Shown here: positions 25,669-33,634 of the stretch, in pieces
Layout: every line of letters starts with the position of its first letter
Position numbering within the stretch: the stretch's first letter is position 1
Origin: an uncultured Acidobacteriia bacterium
Lineage (GTDB): Bacteria > Acidobacteriota > Terriglobia > Bryobacterales > Bryobacteraceae
Direction: 5' to 3'
NCBI GenBank assembly: GCA_903923395.1
Contig: CAIXXM010000030.1
Span: forward strand, 1 to 64,000
DNA length: 64,000 bases
The notes under the pieces: model-generated
Told to the model about the DNA's origin: nothing
What the model saw: only the letters and a program-made list of their open reading frames with translations
The model's database searches: none
Program-made: the position numbers and the translations under genes

Positions 25669-26939
25669 TACTTCTTTTCGAGTTCTTCGAGCGCATGGGA
25701 ACGGCCCATGCGTTTCGGCTCACTGGGCCAGGGATCGAGATTCTCCTGCGCCCGCCGCCGTATGGACGCAACATCTGGCATCTCACGGACCAGCGTGCCA
25801 CCGATGATGAGCGGCTTCAACATCGCTTCGGAACCACCCGCGCATTCGTCGTGCAGTCCGAGCAAGTCAAAATCAGAGTACCGGAACAGTTGTTTGGCCC
25901 CGGGCAGAGTGCTCTTTTGCGGACTGTGCTTCGCCGTGTAACGCGTCACGCCCTGGCTCTCAATCTCCACCAGCTTGTAGATCGCACCCATGTTGGGCGC
26001 ATCGGCGGATGTTGCGAGTTCAGTACCAACACCGAAAGCGTCAATTGGCGCTCCGGCGGCGAGCAGTTCTTCGATTTTGTGTTCCTCCAGGTCGCCACTC
26101 GCCATGATCTTCGCCGAGGTCAGTCCAGCGTCATCCAGAATCTTGCGGACCTGCTTCGATTGTTGGACAAAGTCGCCGCTGTCGAGACGTACACCCCACA
26201 ACGGGCCGCCCAATTCCGCCACAAGTTTCGCGGCTTCGAGCGGGTCATAGGTGTCGATCAACTGCACCGTGCGGTCTCCCAGCAGTTGCTGCAGTTGCGT
26301 GAAGGCCTGCCGTTCGGAATCAAAGGCCAGCACCCAGGAATGCGCTGAAGTACCCATTACAGGAATGCCATAACGGAACCCTGCGAGCACGTTGCTGGTG
26401 CCCGCGCATCCGCCAATATAGGCGGCTCTCGCACCCAGGACGCCAGCTTCCGGGGTATGGGCGCGGCGTGTTCCGAACTCCACCACATCCCGGCCCTGTG
26501 CCGCATGCGCGACCAGTGCCGCTTTGGTGGCAATCAACGTTTCAAAAGTAACTGCGGAGAGCAGAAAGGTTTCCGGAAGCTGCCCTTCGATGAGCGGCGC
26601 GCGGATGTTGAGAACGGGCTGCCCTTCGAAGAGAACAGTACCTTCCGGGACACAGAACACATCTCCCGTGAAACGGAAGCCGGCCAGATACTCCCAGAAA
26701 CCCGGTGCCACGTTGCGGAAGTTCGGCAAGCCCTGCAGATAGGTGATCTCTTCCGGGGTGAATCGCAGGCCCAGAAGATACTCCACCACCCGGTGGATCC
26801 CCGCGATCACGACAAAGTTTCTGCCGCGGGGAAGCCGCCGGACGGTGAATTCAAAGGTCGCCGTGTCTTGTTGCTTTCCAGCGGCAAAGTAGCCGGCCGC
26901 CATGGTCAGCTGATAAAGATCGGTGAGCAGTGCGTTCAA
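25665..26939 (-). CDS. pncB: Nicotinate phosphoribosyltransferase
   Basis: 424 residues. Start MNALLTDLYQLTMAAGYFA is the family N-terminus (DLYxLTMxxxY). Further features are FEFTVRRLPRGRNFVVIAGI, the PRPP/phosphate-binding stretch with MGTSAHSWVLAF (active-site His), and the late VRLDSGDFVQQSK with the SGD motif. It makes nicotinate mononucleotide from nicotinate, PRPP and ATP in the cytoplasm. It lies 2 bases after DUF4340 at the end of the ABC exporter operon and overlaps the nicotinamidase-like gene. Confidence 0.93.
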   Translation of the reverse strand: MNALLTDLYQLTMAAGYFAAGKQQDTATFEFTVRRLPRGRNFVVIAGIHRVVEYLLGLRFTPEEITYLQGLPNFRNVAPGFWEYLAGFRFTGDVFCVPEGTVLFEGQPVLNIRAPLIEGQLPETFLLSAVTFETLIATKAALVAHAAQGRDVVEFGTRRAHTPEAGVLGARAAYIGGCAGTSNVLAGFRYGIPVMGTSAHSWVLAFDSERQAFTQLQQLLGDRTVQLIDTYDPLEAAKLVAELGGPLWGVRLDSGDFVQQSKQVRKILDDAGLTSAKIMASGDLEEHKIEELLAAGAPIDAFGVGTELATSADAPNMGAIYKLVEIESQGVTRYTAKHSPQKSTLPGAKQLFRYSDFDLLGLHDECAGGSEAMLKPLIIGGTLVREMPDVASIRRRAQENLDPWPSEPKRMGRSHALEELEKKY

Positions 26940-26941
26940 AG

Positions 26942-28258
26942 CTATTTCTTCTTTTCTGCCTGCTTGGATGCGGGGGCAGCGGGTTTGATTCCTGCAATTG
27001 CCTTTTGCAGTTCCTCATAGGTCTTGCTTTCCACCACATAGACGCCCGGTTCCCCATCGCGTTGTGCGTAGTAAGTGTCACCTGACTTGGAAACAGCCAC
27101 TTTCTCCGTGCGCTTTTGCTCGCCATAAGTGACGGCAACCGCGAGAACGCTGCTGCCTTCCGGCTTGTCCGCGAACTTAGTGGCCGCAAAATCCCGCAGT
27201 TTATCCACCACTGCCTGCATGCTTTGCGGGTCCAGTTGCTTACCGCCGGAGGACCACTTTTCGAGGTTCCGCTCGTACACGGTGCCGCCCAGATCGAGCC
27301 TCTGCGGATCACTGAACCCGAAGTCGAAGAGCTTCTTGTTCCGGTAGTCTTCGGCAGCCTTGTCGAGTCCGTCGCCGAGATCGCCCGTGACCTTATGGAT
27401 GCCCTCGGTGGAGGAACTCTTCGCATAAACGGTCTTATCTTCCGCCTTGCGAACTTCCACAGTCTGCGTTCCGGCGCTATCCGTCACGGTGATGGAGGCC
27501 AGTTTCGCTGCTTTCGCGAAGGCCTTGGCCGCATCTTCGTCCGGGGTTGTGAAATCCAGCTTGGCATCCTTCAGCTTGCGAACCAGATCATCCACTTGGA
27601 GGTTGTCCGCGCGGTACGTCTTTGGCTTCACAATCTGCCATTCGTTCTGCCCGTTCTTGGCGAACTCGACCGGACCCCCTTTGGCAGGTGCGAGCGAAAC
27701 CGTGGTCACCTTTTCGGGATTGAAAGCAATGACACGCTTGTCCCGCAGGTCATTCAGGGTCTTATCGAAACTGGACTTCGTGGCGGAGGGGATGGTGTAG
27801 ACCGCCGGTGCGGCCGCGAGCTTCACATACGTATTGCCGAGGGTGACCGTATTCGCACCGAACAGCAAGACATCCGTCTTGCCGTCTTTGCGCTTGATTT
27901 CCACCTGTGACACCGGGGTATCCAGCCCAAACTGCGCCAGGCTGGCGGGTTTGTCTTCGATCAAGCGGTCTGCCGTCAGCGAACTCAGTGCGCCCGTGAT
28001 TCCCGCCACCGCATCGTTATCGGCGGGCATCGGCTTGGGTTGCACAATTTCCCACTTGTCGGCCAGCTTGGCGAGCGCCACAACGTCAGAACCCCTGGTG
28101 AGCTTGATCTCCGTGATCTGCCCGTCAGGAATGGTGAGAATTTTCGGAGCGTCTTCTGTCTTCTTTGTCTCGTCCGTCTTGGGGTGCTTTTCAGCCCACC
28201 AGACGCCGCCCGCCAGACAGAGCAGCAGGGCGGCAGCAACTAGCAATCCACGCGGCAT
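26942..28258 (-). CDS. DUF4340 domain-containing membrane-anchored protein
   Basis: 438 residues. A single N-terminal helix (GLLVAAALLLCLAGGVWWAE) anchors a large exported part with repeated strands of the type ITEIKLTRGSD and WEIVQPKPMPADNDAV, the DUF4340 pattern (two or more similar modules, for instance VKPKTYRADNLQVDDLV). The function is unknown, but the family is constantly paired with GldG-like proteins. A Lys-rich C-terminus (EKKK) ends it. It follows the GldG-like gene by 9 bases and precedes pncB by 2. Confidence 0.85.
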   Translation of the reverse strand: MPRGLLVAAALLLCLAGGVWWAEKHPKTDETKKTEDAPKILTIPDGQITEIKLTRGSDVVALAKLADKWEIVQPKPMPADNDAVAGITGALSSLTADRLIEDKPASLAQFGLDTPVSQVEIKRKDGKTDVLLFGANTVTLGNTYVKLAAAPAVYTIPSATKSSFDKTLNDLRDKRVIAFNPEKVTTVSLAPAKGGPVEFAKNGQNEWQIVKPKTYRADNLQVDDLVRKLKDAKLDFTTPDEDAAKAFAKAAKLASITVTDSAGTQTVEVRKAEDKTVYAKSSSTEGIHKVTGDLGDGLDKAAEDYRNKKLFDFGFSDPQRLDLGGTVYERNLEKWSSGGKQLDPQSMQAVVDKLRDFAATKFADKPEGSSVLAVAVTYGEQKRTEKVAVSKSGDTYYAQRDGEPGVYVVESKTYEELQKAIAGIKPAAPASKQAEKKK

Positions 28259-28267
28259 GGCGGTCCC

Positions 28268-29608
28268 TTATCTCCGTTTCCACCAGGTGGCTACGCCTGA
28301 GATGATCACCGCAAGAGGCAGGAAGATCACAGACAGAATGAAAAGCGTCTGGATTCCCATGCCAGTGATGTTCAGGCGGCGGTCTTCAGGCTCTTTCGGA
28401 CGGATGGAGATCAGATCTTCGTCCGCCGACAGCCAGTCAAACATGTTGAGTGCGAGATCGCGGTTGGCAACGTTGCGGATGGGCAGGAAGCGGTTGCTCA
28501 TCCAGTCCGAACTGCCAACGACAATCCAGCGGCCCTTCTTGGCGCCCGCGTTGCCGGCAGCAGCCAGCGCGAAGCTTCCCTTGGTTCCCTTGGAAGGATC
28601 AATCTCACCCTTCGCATTCAAGACGGAGTAGCTGTCTTCGGAACTGGAGAACAGTTTCTGCGCGCCGCCGCTGAGTTCCAGGCTGCGGACCAGCGGGAAC
28701 AGGGTCATGGTTCCCTTCATGGGTGCCACGATGGGGTGCGCGTCATACGTCCGCACGAGGGGAGCCAGTTGGCCCAACTGAGTTGCCGGGCTTTCATCCG
28801 CAATCACATCCGCGCGGGGTTTCACGCCCCAGGCCGCCAAGCCGGCGACGAGCGTCGGAGTCTGGCCGATGCTGTCGCGGCCAGCCGAGAGAACGCCATC
28901 CAGCAGGACCAGCGCCTTGCCGCCATCGTCCACGAATTTGGTGATGGCATCCACTTCCGGCTGGAAGTAATCCTGCTTGGAGCCACCGGCCACGATGATG
29001 GTGCAATCTGCCGGGATCTGAGGCTTTTCGACCAGGCTGATGACCTTGGTCTTGTACAGATAGCCTTCCAGTTGCTCCTTCAAGTACGAGAAGCCAGTGG
29101 GCCCCTGATCATCGGTGGCGTGCTCGCCGGAACCGGTCAGGAAGCAGGCCATCCGCACGCCCGTCTTGTTGGCTCGGATCAAAGCTCCCGTGATTTCCTC
29201 TTCGGTCAGAGCCTTGGCTTTTTCCTTCTTGCCATTGCTTTCCACAATGACATCGCCGAAGCTCGTGACACCGAGCGCAATGGCTAGATCACGGCGCTTG
29301 TCGGGGTCCACATAAACTACATTGACCTTCGTGGAAAGGTTCTTGTAGCGGTCCAGAATATCTTTCGCGCGCTCATAACGGTCTGACTTATCCACGTAAT
29401 AGACGTTGATGGTGGACTTCAGATTGTTCAACACCTTTGCCGTCTCATCGGAGAGTGAGTACTTCTTCGTCGACGTGGTGTCAAAGGACTTGTTGTAGCG
29501 GTCGGCCAGCCAGTTGGCGGCACCCATGATCGCCAGAATGACAATCAGATAGATCACTAGATAGGCGCTGTATTTCGTGCGCCGGGCTTGCATGAAATCG
29601 CTTGCCAT
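28268..29608 (-). CDS. GldG-family ABC exporter accessory protein
   Basis: 446 residues from ATG at 29608, which shares a base with the permease stop (TAATG); an ATG 12 bases upstream also exists. It has an N-terminal helix (YLVIYLIVILAIMGAANWLA), an exported GldG/ABC-2 unknown domain with LSDETAKVLNNLKSTINVYY and a late LSLDR-like region, and a C-terminal helix (TLFILSVIFLPLAVIISGVA). In gliding bacteria GldG works with GldA and GldF; in non-gliding phyla the complex is thought to export an unknown envelope substrate. Confidence 0.85.
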   Translation of the reverse strand: MASDFMQARRTKYSAYLVIYLIVILAIMGAANWLADRYNKSFDTTSTKKYSLSDETAKVLNNLKSTINVYYVDKSDRYERAKDILDRYKNLSTKVNVVYVDPDKRRDLAIALGVTSFGDVIVESNGKKEKAKALTEEEITGALIRANKTGVRMACFLTGSGEHATDDQGPTGFSYLKEQLEGYLYKTKVISLVEKPQIPADCTIIVAGGSKQDYFQPEVDAITKFVDDGGKALVLLDGVLSAGRDSIGQTPTLVAGLAAWGVKPRADVIADESPATQLGQLAPLVRTYDAHPIVAPMKGTMTLFPLVRSLELSGGAQKLFSSSEDSYSVLNAKGEIDPSKGTKGSFALAAAGNAGAKKGRWIVVGSSDWMSNRFLPIRNVANRDLALNMFDWLSADEDLISIRPKEPEDRRLNITGMGIQTLFILSVIFLPLAVIISGVATWWKRR

Positions 29609-30375
29609 TATGCCCTCCACCTCATGGATTCGATGGACCGTGTGGTCAGGAACAGGCCCAGGAAGATGGCCGATGCGTAGAACACCACGTCCTTGGTGTC
29701 CACGATGCCTCGGGAAAACGGTTCAAAGTGGGTGAGAATGGAACAGTACGCCACCACCTTGCCCCACGCCGCGTCGTTGTACGCGCTGACCCAGCTCAAA
29801 ACCCAGAGCAGCAGGTTGGTGGTGAAAGTGGCCGCCGCGGCGACAATCTGGTTCTTCGTCAGAGTAGAGATGAAAGTCCCGATGGCGAGAACCGTGCCGC
29901 CCTGGAAGATCAGGCCAAGGAAGCCGGTGGCGATGGGACGCCAATCCGGTGTACCCCACGCAAACAGCAGCGAGATATCGGCGGCTGCAATCAGAATCAT
30001 GCAGAGATACATGACCATGGCACCCAGCCACTTGCCCATGGTGATTTCCCAGTCATGCAGCGGCGAGGTCATCAGCAATTCGATGGTGCCGGAGCGCTTC
30101 TCTTCCGCAAAAAGCCGCATCGAGATCAGCGGGATCAGGAAAAGGCAGATGACACTGGCGTTGCCAAACAGGCCCTGAATCACGAATTCATTCACGCTCA
30201 TGGGCTGTTGACGCCCCATCATCTGGCTCTGCAGGCCCATTTTCACGAAGTACGCTGTGGTACTGAAAAACATGAAGCCAAAGATGATGCCGAACAGCGA
30301 CATCAAAAGATACGCGATCGGCGAGGCAAAGTAGCTCTTCACCTCTTTACCGCAAATCGTGAAGATATTTCTCAT
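29608..30375 (-). CDS. ABC-2 type transporter permease (GldF-like)
   Basis: 255 residues with six predicted membrane helices (for example YLLMSLFGIIFGFMFFSTTA and VICLFLIPLISMRLFAEEKR). The motif LFAEEKRSGTIELLMTSPL is the signature of ABC-2 permeases of the GldF/NosY group. It pairs with the ATPase encoded immediately upstream (ATGA overlap) and is coupled to the GldG-like gene by TAATG. It is the membrane channel of the exporter. Confidence 0.9.
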   Translation of the reverse strand: MRNIFTICGKEVKSYFASPIAYLLMSLFGIIFGFMFFSTTAYFVKMGLQSQMMGRQQPMSVNEFVIQGLFGNASVICLFLIPLISMRLFAEEKRSGTIELLMTSPLHDWEITMGKWLGAMVMYLCMILIAAADISLLFAWGTPDWRPIATGFLGLIFQGGTVLAIGTFISTLTKNQIVAAAATFTTNLLLWVLSWVSAYNDAAWGKVVAYCSILTHFEPFSRGIVDTKDVVFYASAIFLGLFLTTRSIESMRWRA

Positions 30376-31337
30376 TTGCTTTCCTCCGCCACGGGGGCTT
30401 TCTTTTCGGCCTTCGTCAGGTCGAGGAAGATTTCCTCGAGCGACGCGCCAACGGTGCGCATTTCAAGCAGGCTCCAGCCGGATTGCACCACGGCCTTGGC
30501 AAGTTCCGGGCGCACCAGGAAGTTCTCCATGCCCTCAACTTCCAGTGTGACCGCGCCTGCGCTGTTCGTGCTGGCTACGACGCGGGCAACGCCGCGCACT
30601 TCTTCCATCTTCTGCCGGACTGCCTGTGCGGTCGCACCGCCCACTTCCAGCGTGACCATCTCCGTACCGCTGCGGCGCTTGTGCAGATTCTCCACCGTGT
30701 CCATGGTGATGATCTCGCCCGCGTTGATGATGATGACCTTCGAGCAGGATTGTTCGACTTCCGACAGGATATGGGTGCTAAGAATGATGGTGTGGTCGCC
30801 GGAGAGGCTGGCGATCAACTCGCGGGCATCCTTCTGCTGTTGGGGGTCGAGGCCGGACGTTGGCTCATCGAGAATCAGAACCGGCGGGTTGTGGATGATG
30901 GCCTGCGCGATGCCCACACGCTGCCGGAAACCCTTGGACAGCTTCCCGATCAAAGTGGCGCGCCGGTCACCGATGGAGGTACGCTCCATCACTTCATTAA
31001 CGCGCTTGGGGATCTCCGCCGAAGCGATGCCCTTCAACTGCGCGACGAACGCCAGGTAGTCCTGTATGGACATATCCGGATAAACCGGCGGCGTTTCCGG
31101 CAGATAACCGATGTTTTTCTTCACATCGATTGGCTGTTCGACGCAATCGAAGCCTGCAACAGAGGCTTTCCCCGCCGTGGGCGGGAGGAAGCAGGTGAGG
31201 ACTCGCATCGTGGTTGTTTTCCCGGCGCCGTTCTTGCCGAGAAATCCCACGATCTCGCCCTTGCCTACTTCGAAGGAGATGTTGTTGACCGCGACATGAC
31301 GTGCGTATCGCTTCGTCAGACCTTCGACTTTGATCAT
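30372..31337 (-). CDS. ABC transporter ATP-binding protein (GldA-like)
   Basis: 321 residues. Walker A FLGKNGAGKTTTMRVL, signature LSKGFRQRVGIAQAI and Walker B VLILDEPTSGLDP are all intact, followed by the switch His (ILSTHILSEVEQ). The C-terminal extension of about 100 residues (VARVVASTNSAGAVTLEVEG onward) is typical of ABC-2 ATPases. It heads the six-gene operon that continues through permease, GldG-like, DUF4340, pncB and a nicotinamidase-like hydrolase. Confidence 0.93.
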   Translation of the reverse strand: MIKVEGLTKRYARHVAVNNISFEVGKGEIVGFLGKNGAGKTTTMRVLTCFLPPTAGKASVAGFDCVEQPIDVKKNIGYLPETPPVYPDMSIQDYLAFVAQLKGIASAEIPKRVNEVMERTSIGDRRATLIGKLSKGFRQRVGIAQAIIHNPPVLILDEPTSGLDPQQQKDARELIASLSGDHTIILSTHILSEVEQSCSKVIIINAGEIITMDTVENLHKRRSGTEMVTLEVGGATAQAVRQKMEEVRGVARVVASTNSAGAVTLEVEGMENFLVRPELAKAVVQSGWSLLEMRTVGASLEEIFLDLTKAEKKAPVAEESK

Positions 31338-31473
31338 ATGTATTCGTTTTGACGGATGAGCGGCGGGGACTGTTACGCGCAGATTCCTTGAGCAGGACTG
31401 CTTATGTCCCTTCGCGTCATCATCATACCAAGAATCCTGCCCGCGTTGGCAACGAGGCCGTTACAGTAAAGAG

Positions 31474-32139
31474 TTGGACTTCACTCAACTCTACCCGGCG
31501 GCGCTGGCAACCGTCGCGGGAATTTTCAGCGGCGGCGCGGGTGTGGCGATACGGCCGTCGGCGAAACGGCTCCGCTGGCTGATTCCGGTCAGCGGCGGCT
31601 TATTGCTGGCCCTCGCGGTCTTCGGCTTGATCCCGGAATTGGCGTCAGAAGCGGGCTGGCCGAAGGCGATTAGCTTGGTGGCCGCAGGATATCTGGCGCT
31701 GCTGCTCTTCGACCGTTTCATTTATTCGATCTGTCCCAGTTGTTCCCACAACCACGACCATGCGGGCTGCGCGCAACCGCTGCATGGCTTCAGCGTGCCC
31801 CTGGCCGTGGCGGCGCTGGTGCATGCGTTCGTCGACGGCTGGGGCATGGTGACCGTGGATCATGCCGACCCCAAGCTGGGGGCGACCGTGATTCTGGCCG
31901 TCGTGCTGCACAAAATTCCCGAAGGAGTAGCACTGAGCACGATGTTCCGCGCTGCAACTGGCGGGGTGTGGTCGGCGTTCTTCCTTTGTGCGCTGGTGGA
32001 AAGTGCTACGTTCGCCGGCGGTGCGGCCGGGTTATGGAAGGCTCCCGGCGATTGGGTGCATTACCCCCTGGCGATGGCCGCAGGGATGTTTGTGTTTCTG
32101 GGGTTGCACGCGCTGCACGGGGTGTGGAAGAAGCGGTAG
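31474..32139 (+). CDS. ZIP family metal transporter
   Basis: 221 residues from TTG at 31474. Helical segments carry the ZIP hallmarks: FSVPLAVAALVHAFVDGWGM in the fourth helix and VILAVVLHKIPEGVALSTMF (HKIPEG) in the fifth, which form the binuclear metal site. A His/Cys-rich loop (CPSCSHNHDHAGC) between helices could sense or bind Zn. It probably imports Zn or Fe at the inner membrane. The 137 bases before it hold no gene; I see no clear promoter there. Its stop abuts the stop of the convergent esterase gene. Confidence 0.88.
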   Translation: MDFTQLYPAALATVAGIFSGGAGVAIRPSAKRLRWLIPVSGGLLLALAVFGLIPELASEAGWPKAISLVAAGYLALLLFDRFIYSICPSCSHNHDHAGCAQPLHGFSVPLAVAALVHAFVDGWGMVTVDHADPKLGATVILAVVLHKIPEGVALSTMFRAATGGVWSAFFLCALVESATFAGGAAGLWKAPGDWVHYPLAMAAGMFVFLGLHALHGVWKKR

Positions 32140-33579
32140 TTATTTCTTGCCGGGCATCACGCAGGCATAGTTCGCGGCGTCATTCGGATCACCACTGCCG
32201 CTGTATTTGGCCACCTGCGGATACGGACAAACGGCACGCTTCAGCGGACTCCCGCCCCGCGTCGCTGTCAGTTTGTCCGGTGCCACGCCCTTTTCCACCC
32301 AGTTCACCAGCGTTCCCAACTGGTCCAAACTGTTCGGCCCCGTACCGCCCCCGCAATGGCCCATGCCTGGAATGAAATACAGGCGGTAGAAGTCACTTGT
32401 CTTGCCTTTCATCTTCTTCACCACCGCTGCGTGATAGTTGATGCTTTCCCCGGGCACGACAAGCCAATCCGCCATGCCGTGATAGCCCAGCAATTTGCCG
32501 CCGCGCTGGGCGAAGCGGTGCAGGTCGCCGCTGGTGGCGTTCAGGTCCGGGGCAAGCAACTTCTGTATCTCCGCGAAGCCGCGCGACAAATCGAACCCGC
32601 GCCAATCCCAGTTCTTGCCGAAGACCCATTGAAAGATCGGCGCATAGGGCGGGGAAGACTTCCGTGCGGGGTCCGGCCCGAAGCTGCCCCAATCCAACTC
32701 GCTGCCGAAGGGCACGCCGGGATAGAGTTGCTTGTGTGTTTTGGGGTCCACCGGACCACGGTAAATCTCCTTCGCCGTTTCCACTTGCCTTGCGGTCAGG
32801 CACCCGGGCGCGTCGCCCTCCTTGCATTGCAGGGAGGCCGGATCAAACTGGCAGGACCACGGATTCAGGAGGCCGTCCTTCACGCCATCTTTGGCATCGC
32901 AGGCCGCCAGAACGGCGTCGTGCAACAGGGGAAGTTTCGCGGGCGGAATGTAGGCGGCATCTTCGCGGTGGGTCGCCATGTAGTTCCAGAGGATGCTTAA
33001 GTGCACGCCGGTCCGGTTATTCGCCGGCGCGCCGGATGCGATGCCGTCGTAATCCTCAGGAAAGCGCTCTGCTTCCATCAGGGCCTGCTCGCCGCCCGTG
33101 GAACAGCCGAGGAAGTACGACTTCTGTTGTGGCTGCCCGTAAAACGCCTGCACCAGAGCTTTCTCCACGACCGTCATTTCGTGCGTGGCGCGCCAGCCCC
33201 AGTCCCTCCAGCGTTCCGGCCGACCGGTGAAATCCGAGGCATCATGGCCCGGGTCCACGGCCATGCCCATATCAGTGTTCGCCACCGCGTAGCCCGCCTT
33301 GACGCTGCCGGCGAAGAGTCCACTGGAAATCTTGCCCGCAAAGCCGCCATTGCCGGTGCCGATCAGTTTCCCATTCCAGCCGGAAACCGGGAGCCAGACT
33401 TCGATACGAATGGCAGAATCCGCGGAAGGTATCGAAGCAGCGGTTACCTTGCAGACGCCACCCGTGGCGGACGCCGTGAGGATACGTGTATGCGGGATGG
33501 CGAGCGATTTCAGGTCTTCGCAAGGATCTGCCCACAATACCGCGGCAAACAGCGAAAGTAGAGCAGCAGCTTTCCACAT
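32140..33579 (-). CDS. Tannase/feruloyl esterase family protein, exported
   Basis: 479 residues from ATG at 33579 (signal peptide MWKAAALLSLFAAVLWADP; the frame extends 10 codons upstream). The nucleophile elbow GCSTGGEQALMEAERFPEDY is the tannase/feruloyl esterase signature. The calcium/disulfide region CDAKDGVKDGLLNPWSCQFD, the Asp segment HGMADWLVVP and the His in GMGHCGGG complete the site. It hydrolyses ester-linked phenolics such as feruloyl or galloyl groups of plant polymers, in the periplasm or outside the cell. Confidence 0.9.
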   Translation of the reverse strand: MWKAAALLSLFAAVLWADPCEDLKSLAIPHTRILTASATGGVCKVTAASIPSADSAIRIEVWLPVSGWNGKLIGTGNGGFAGKISSGLFAGSVKAGYAVANTDMGMAVDPGHDASDFTGRPERWRDWGWRATHEMTVVEKALVQAFYGQPQQKSYFLGCSTGGEQALMEAERFPEDYDGIASGAPANNRTGVHLSILWNYMATHREDAAYIPPAKLPLLHDAVLAACDAKDGVKDGLLNPWSCQFDPASLQCKEGDAPGCLTARQVETAKEIYRGPVDPKTHKQLYPGVPFGSELDWGSFGPDPARKSSPPYAPIFQWVFGKNWDWRGFDLSRGFAEIQKLLAPDLNATSGDLHRFAQRGGKLLGYHGMADWLVVPGESINYHAAVVKKMKGKTSDFYRLYFIPGMGHCGGGTGPNSLDQLGTLVNWVEKGVAPDKLTATRGGSPLKRAVCPYPQVAKYSGSGDPNDAANYACVMPGKK

Positions 33580-33634
33580 GCAGCGATTATATATAGACTG
33601 CATAACCACGCTGCGTCCGGCGGAGCGCTACAGA

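Noticed and set aside
29602-31059. A 485-codon plus-strand frame opposite the ABC permease and ATPase
   Set aside because: Shadow of intact ABC genes with all motifs present on the minus strand.
31338-31473. Possible promoter or small RNA between the ABC operon and the ZIP gene
   Set aside because: No convincing -35/-10 pair or hairpin was found in these 136 bases.
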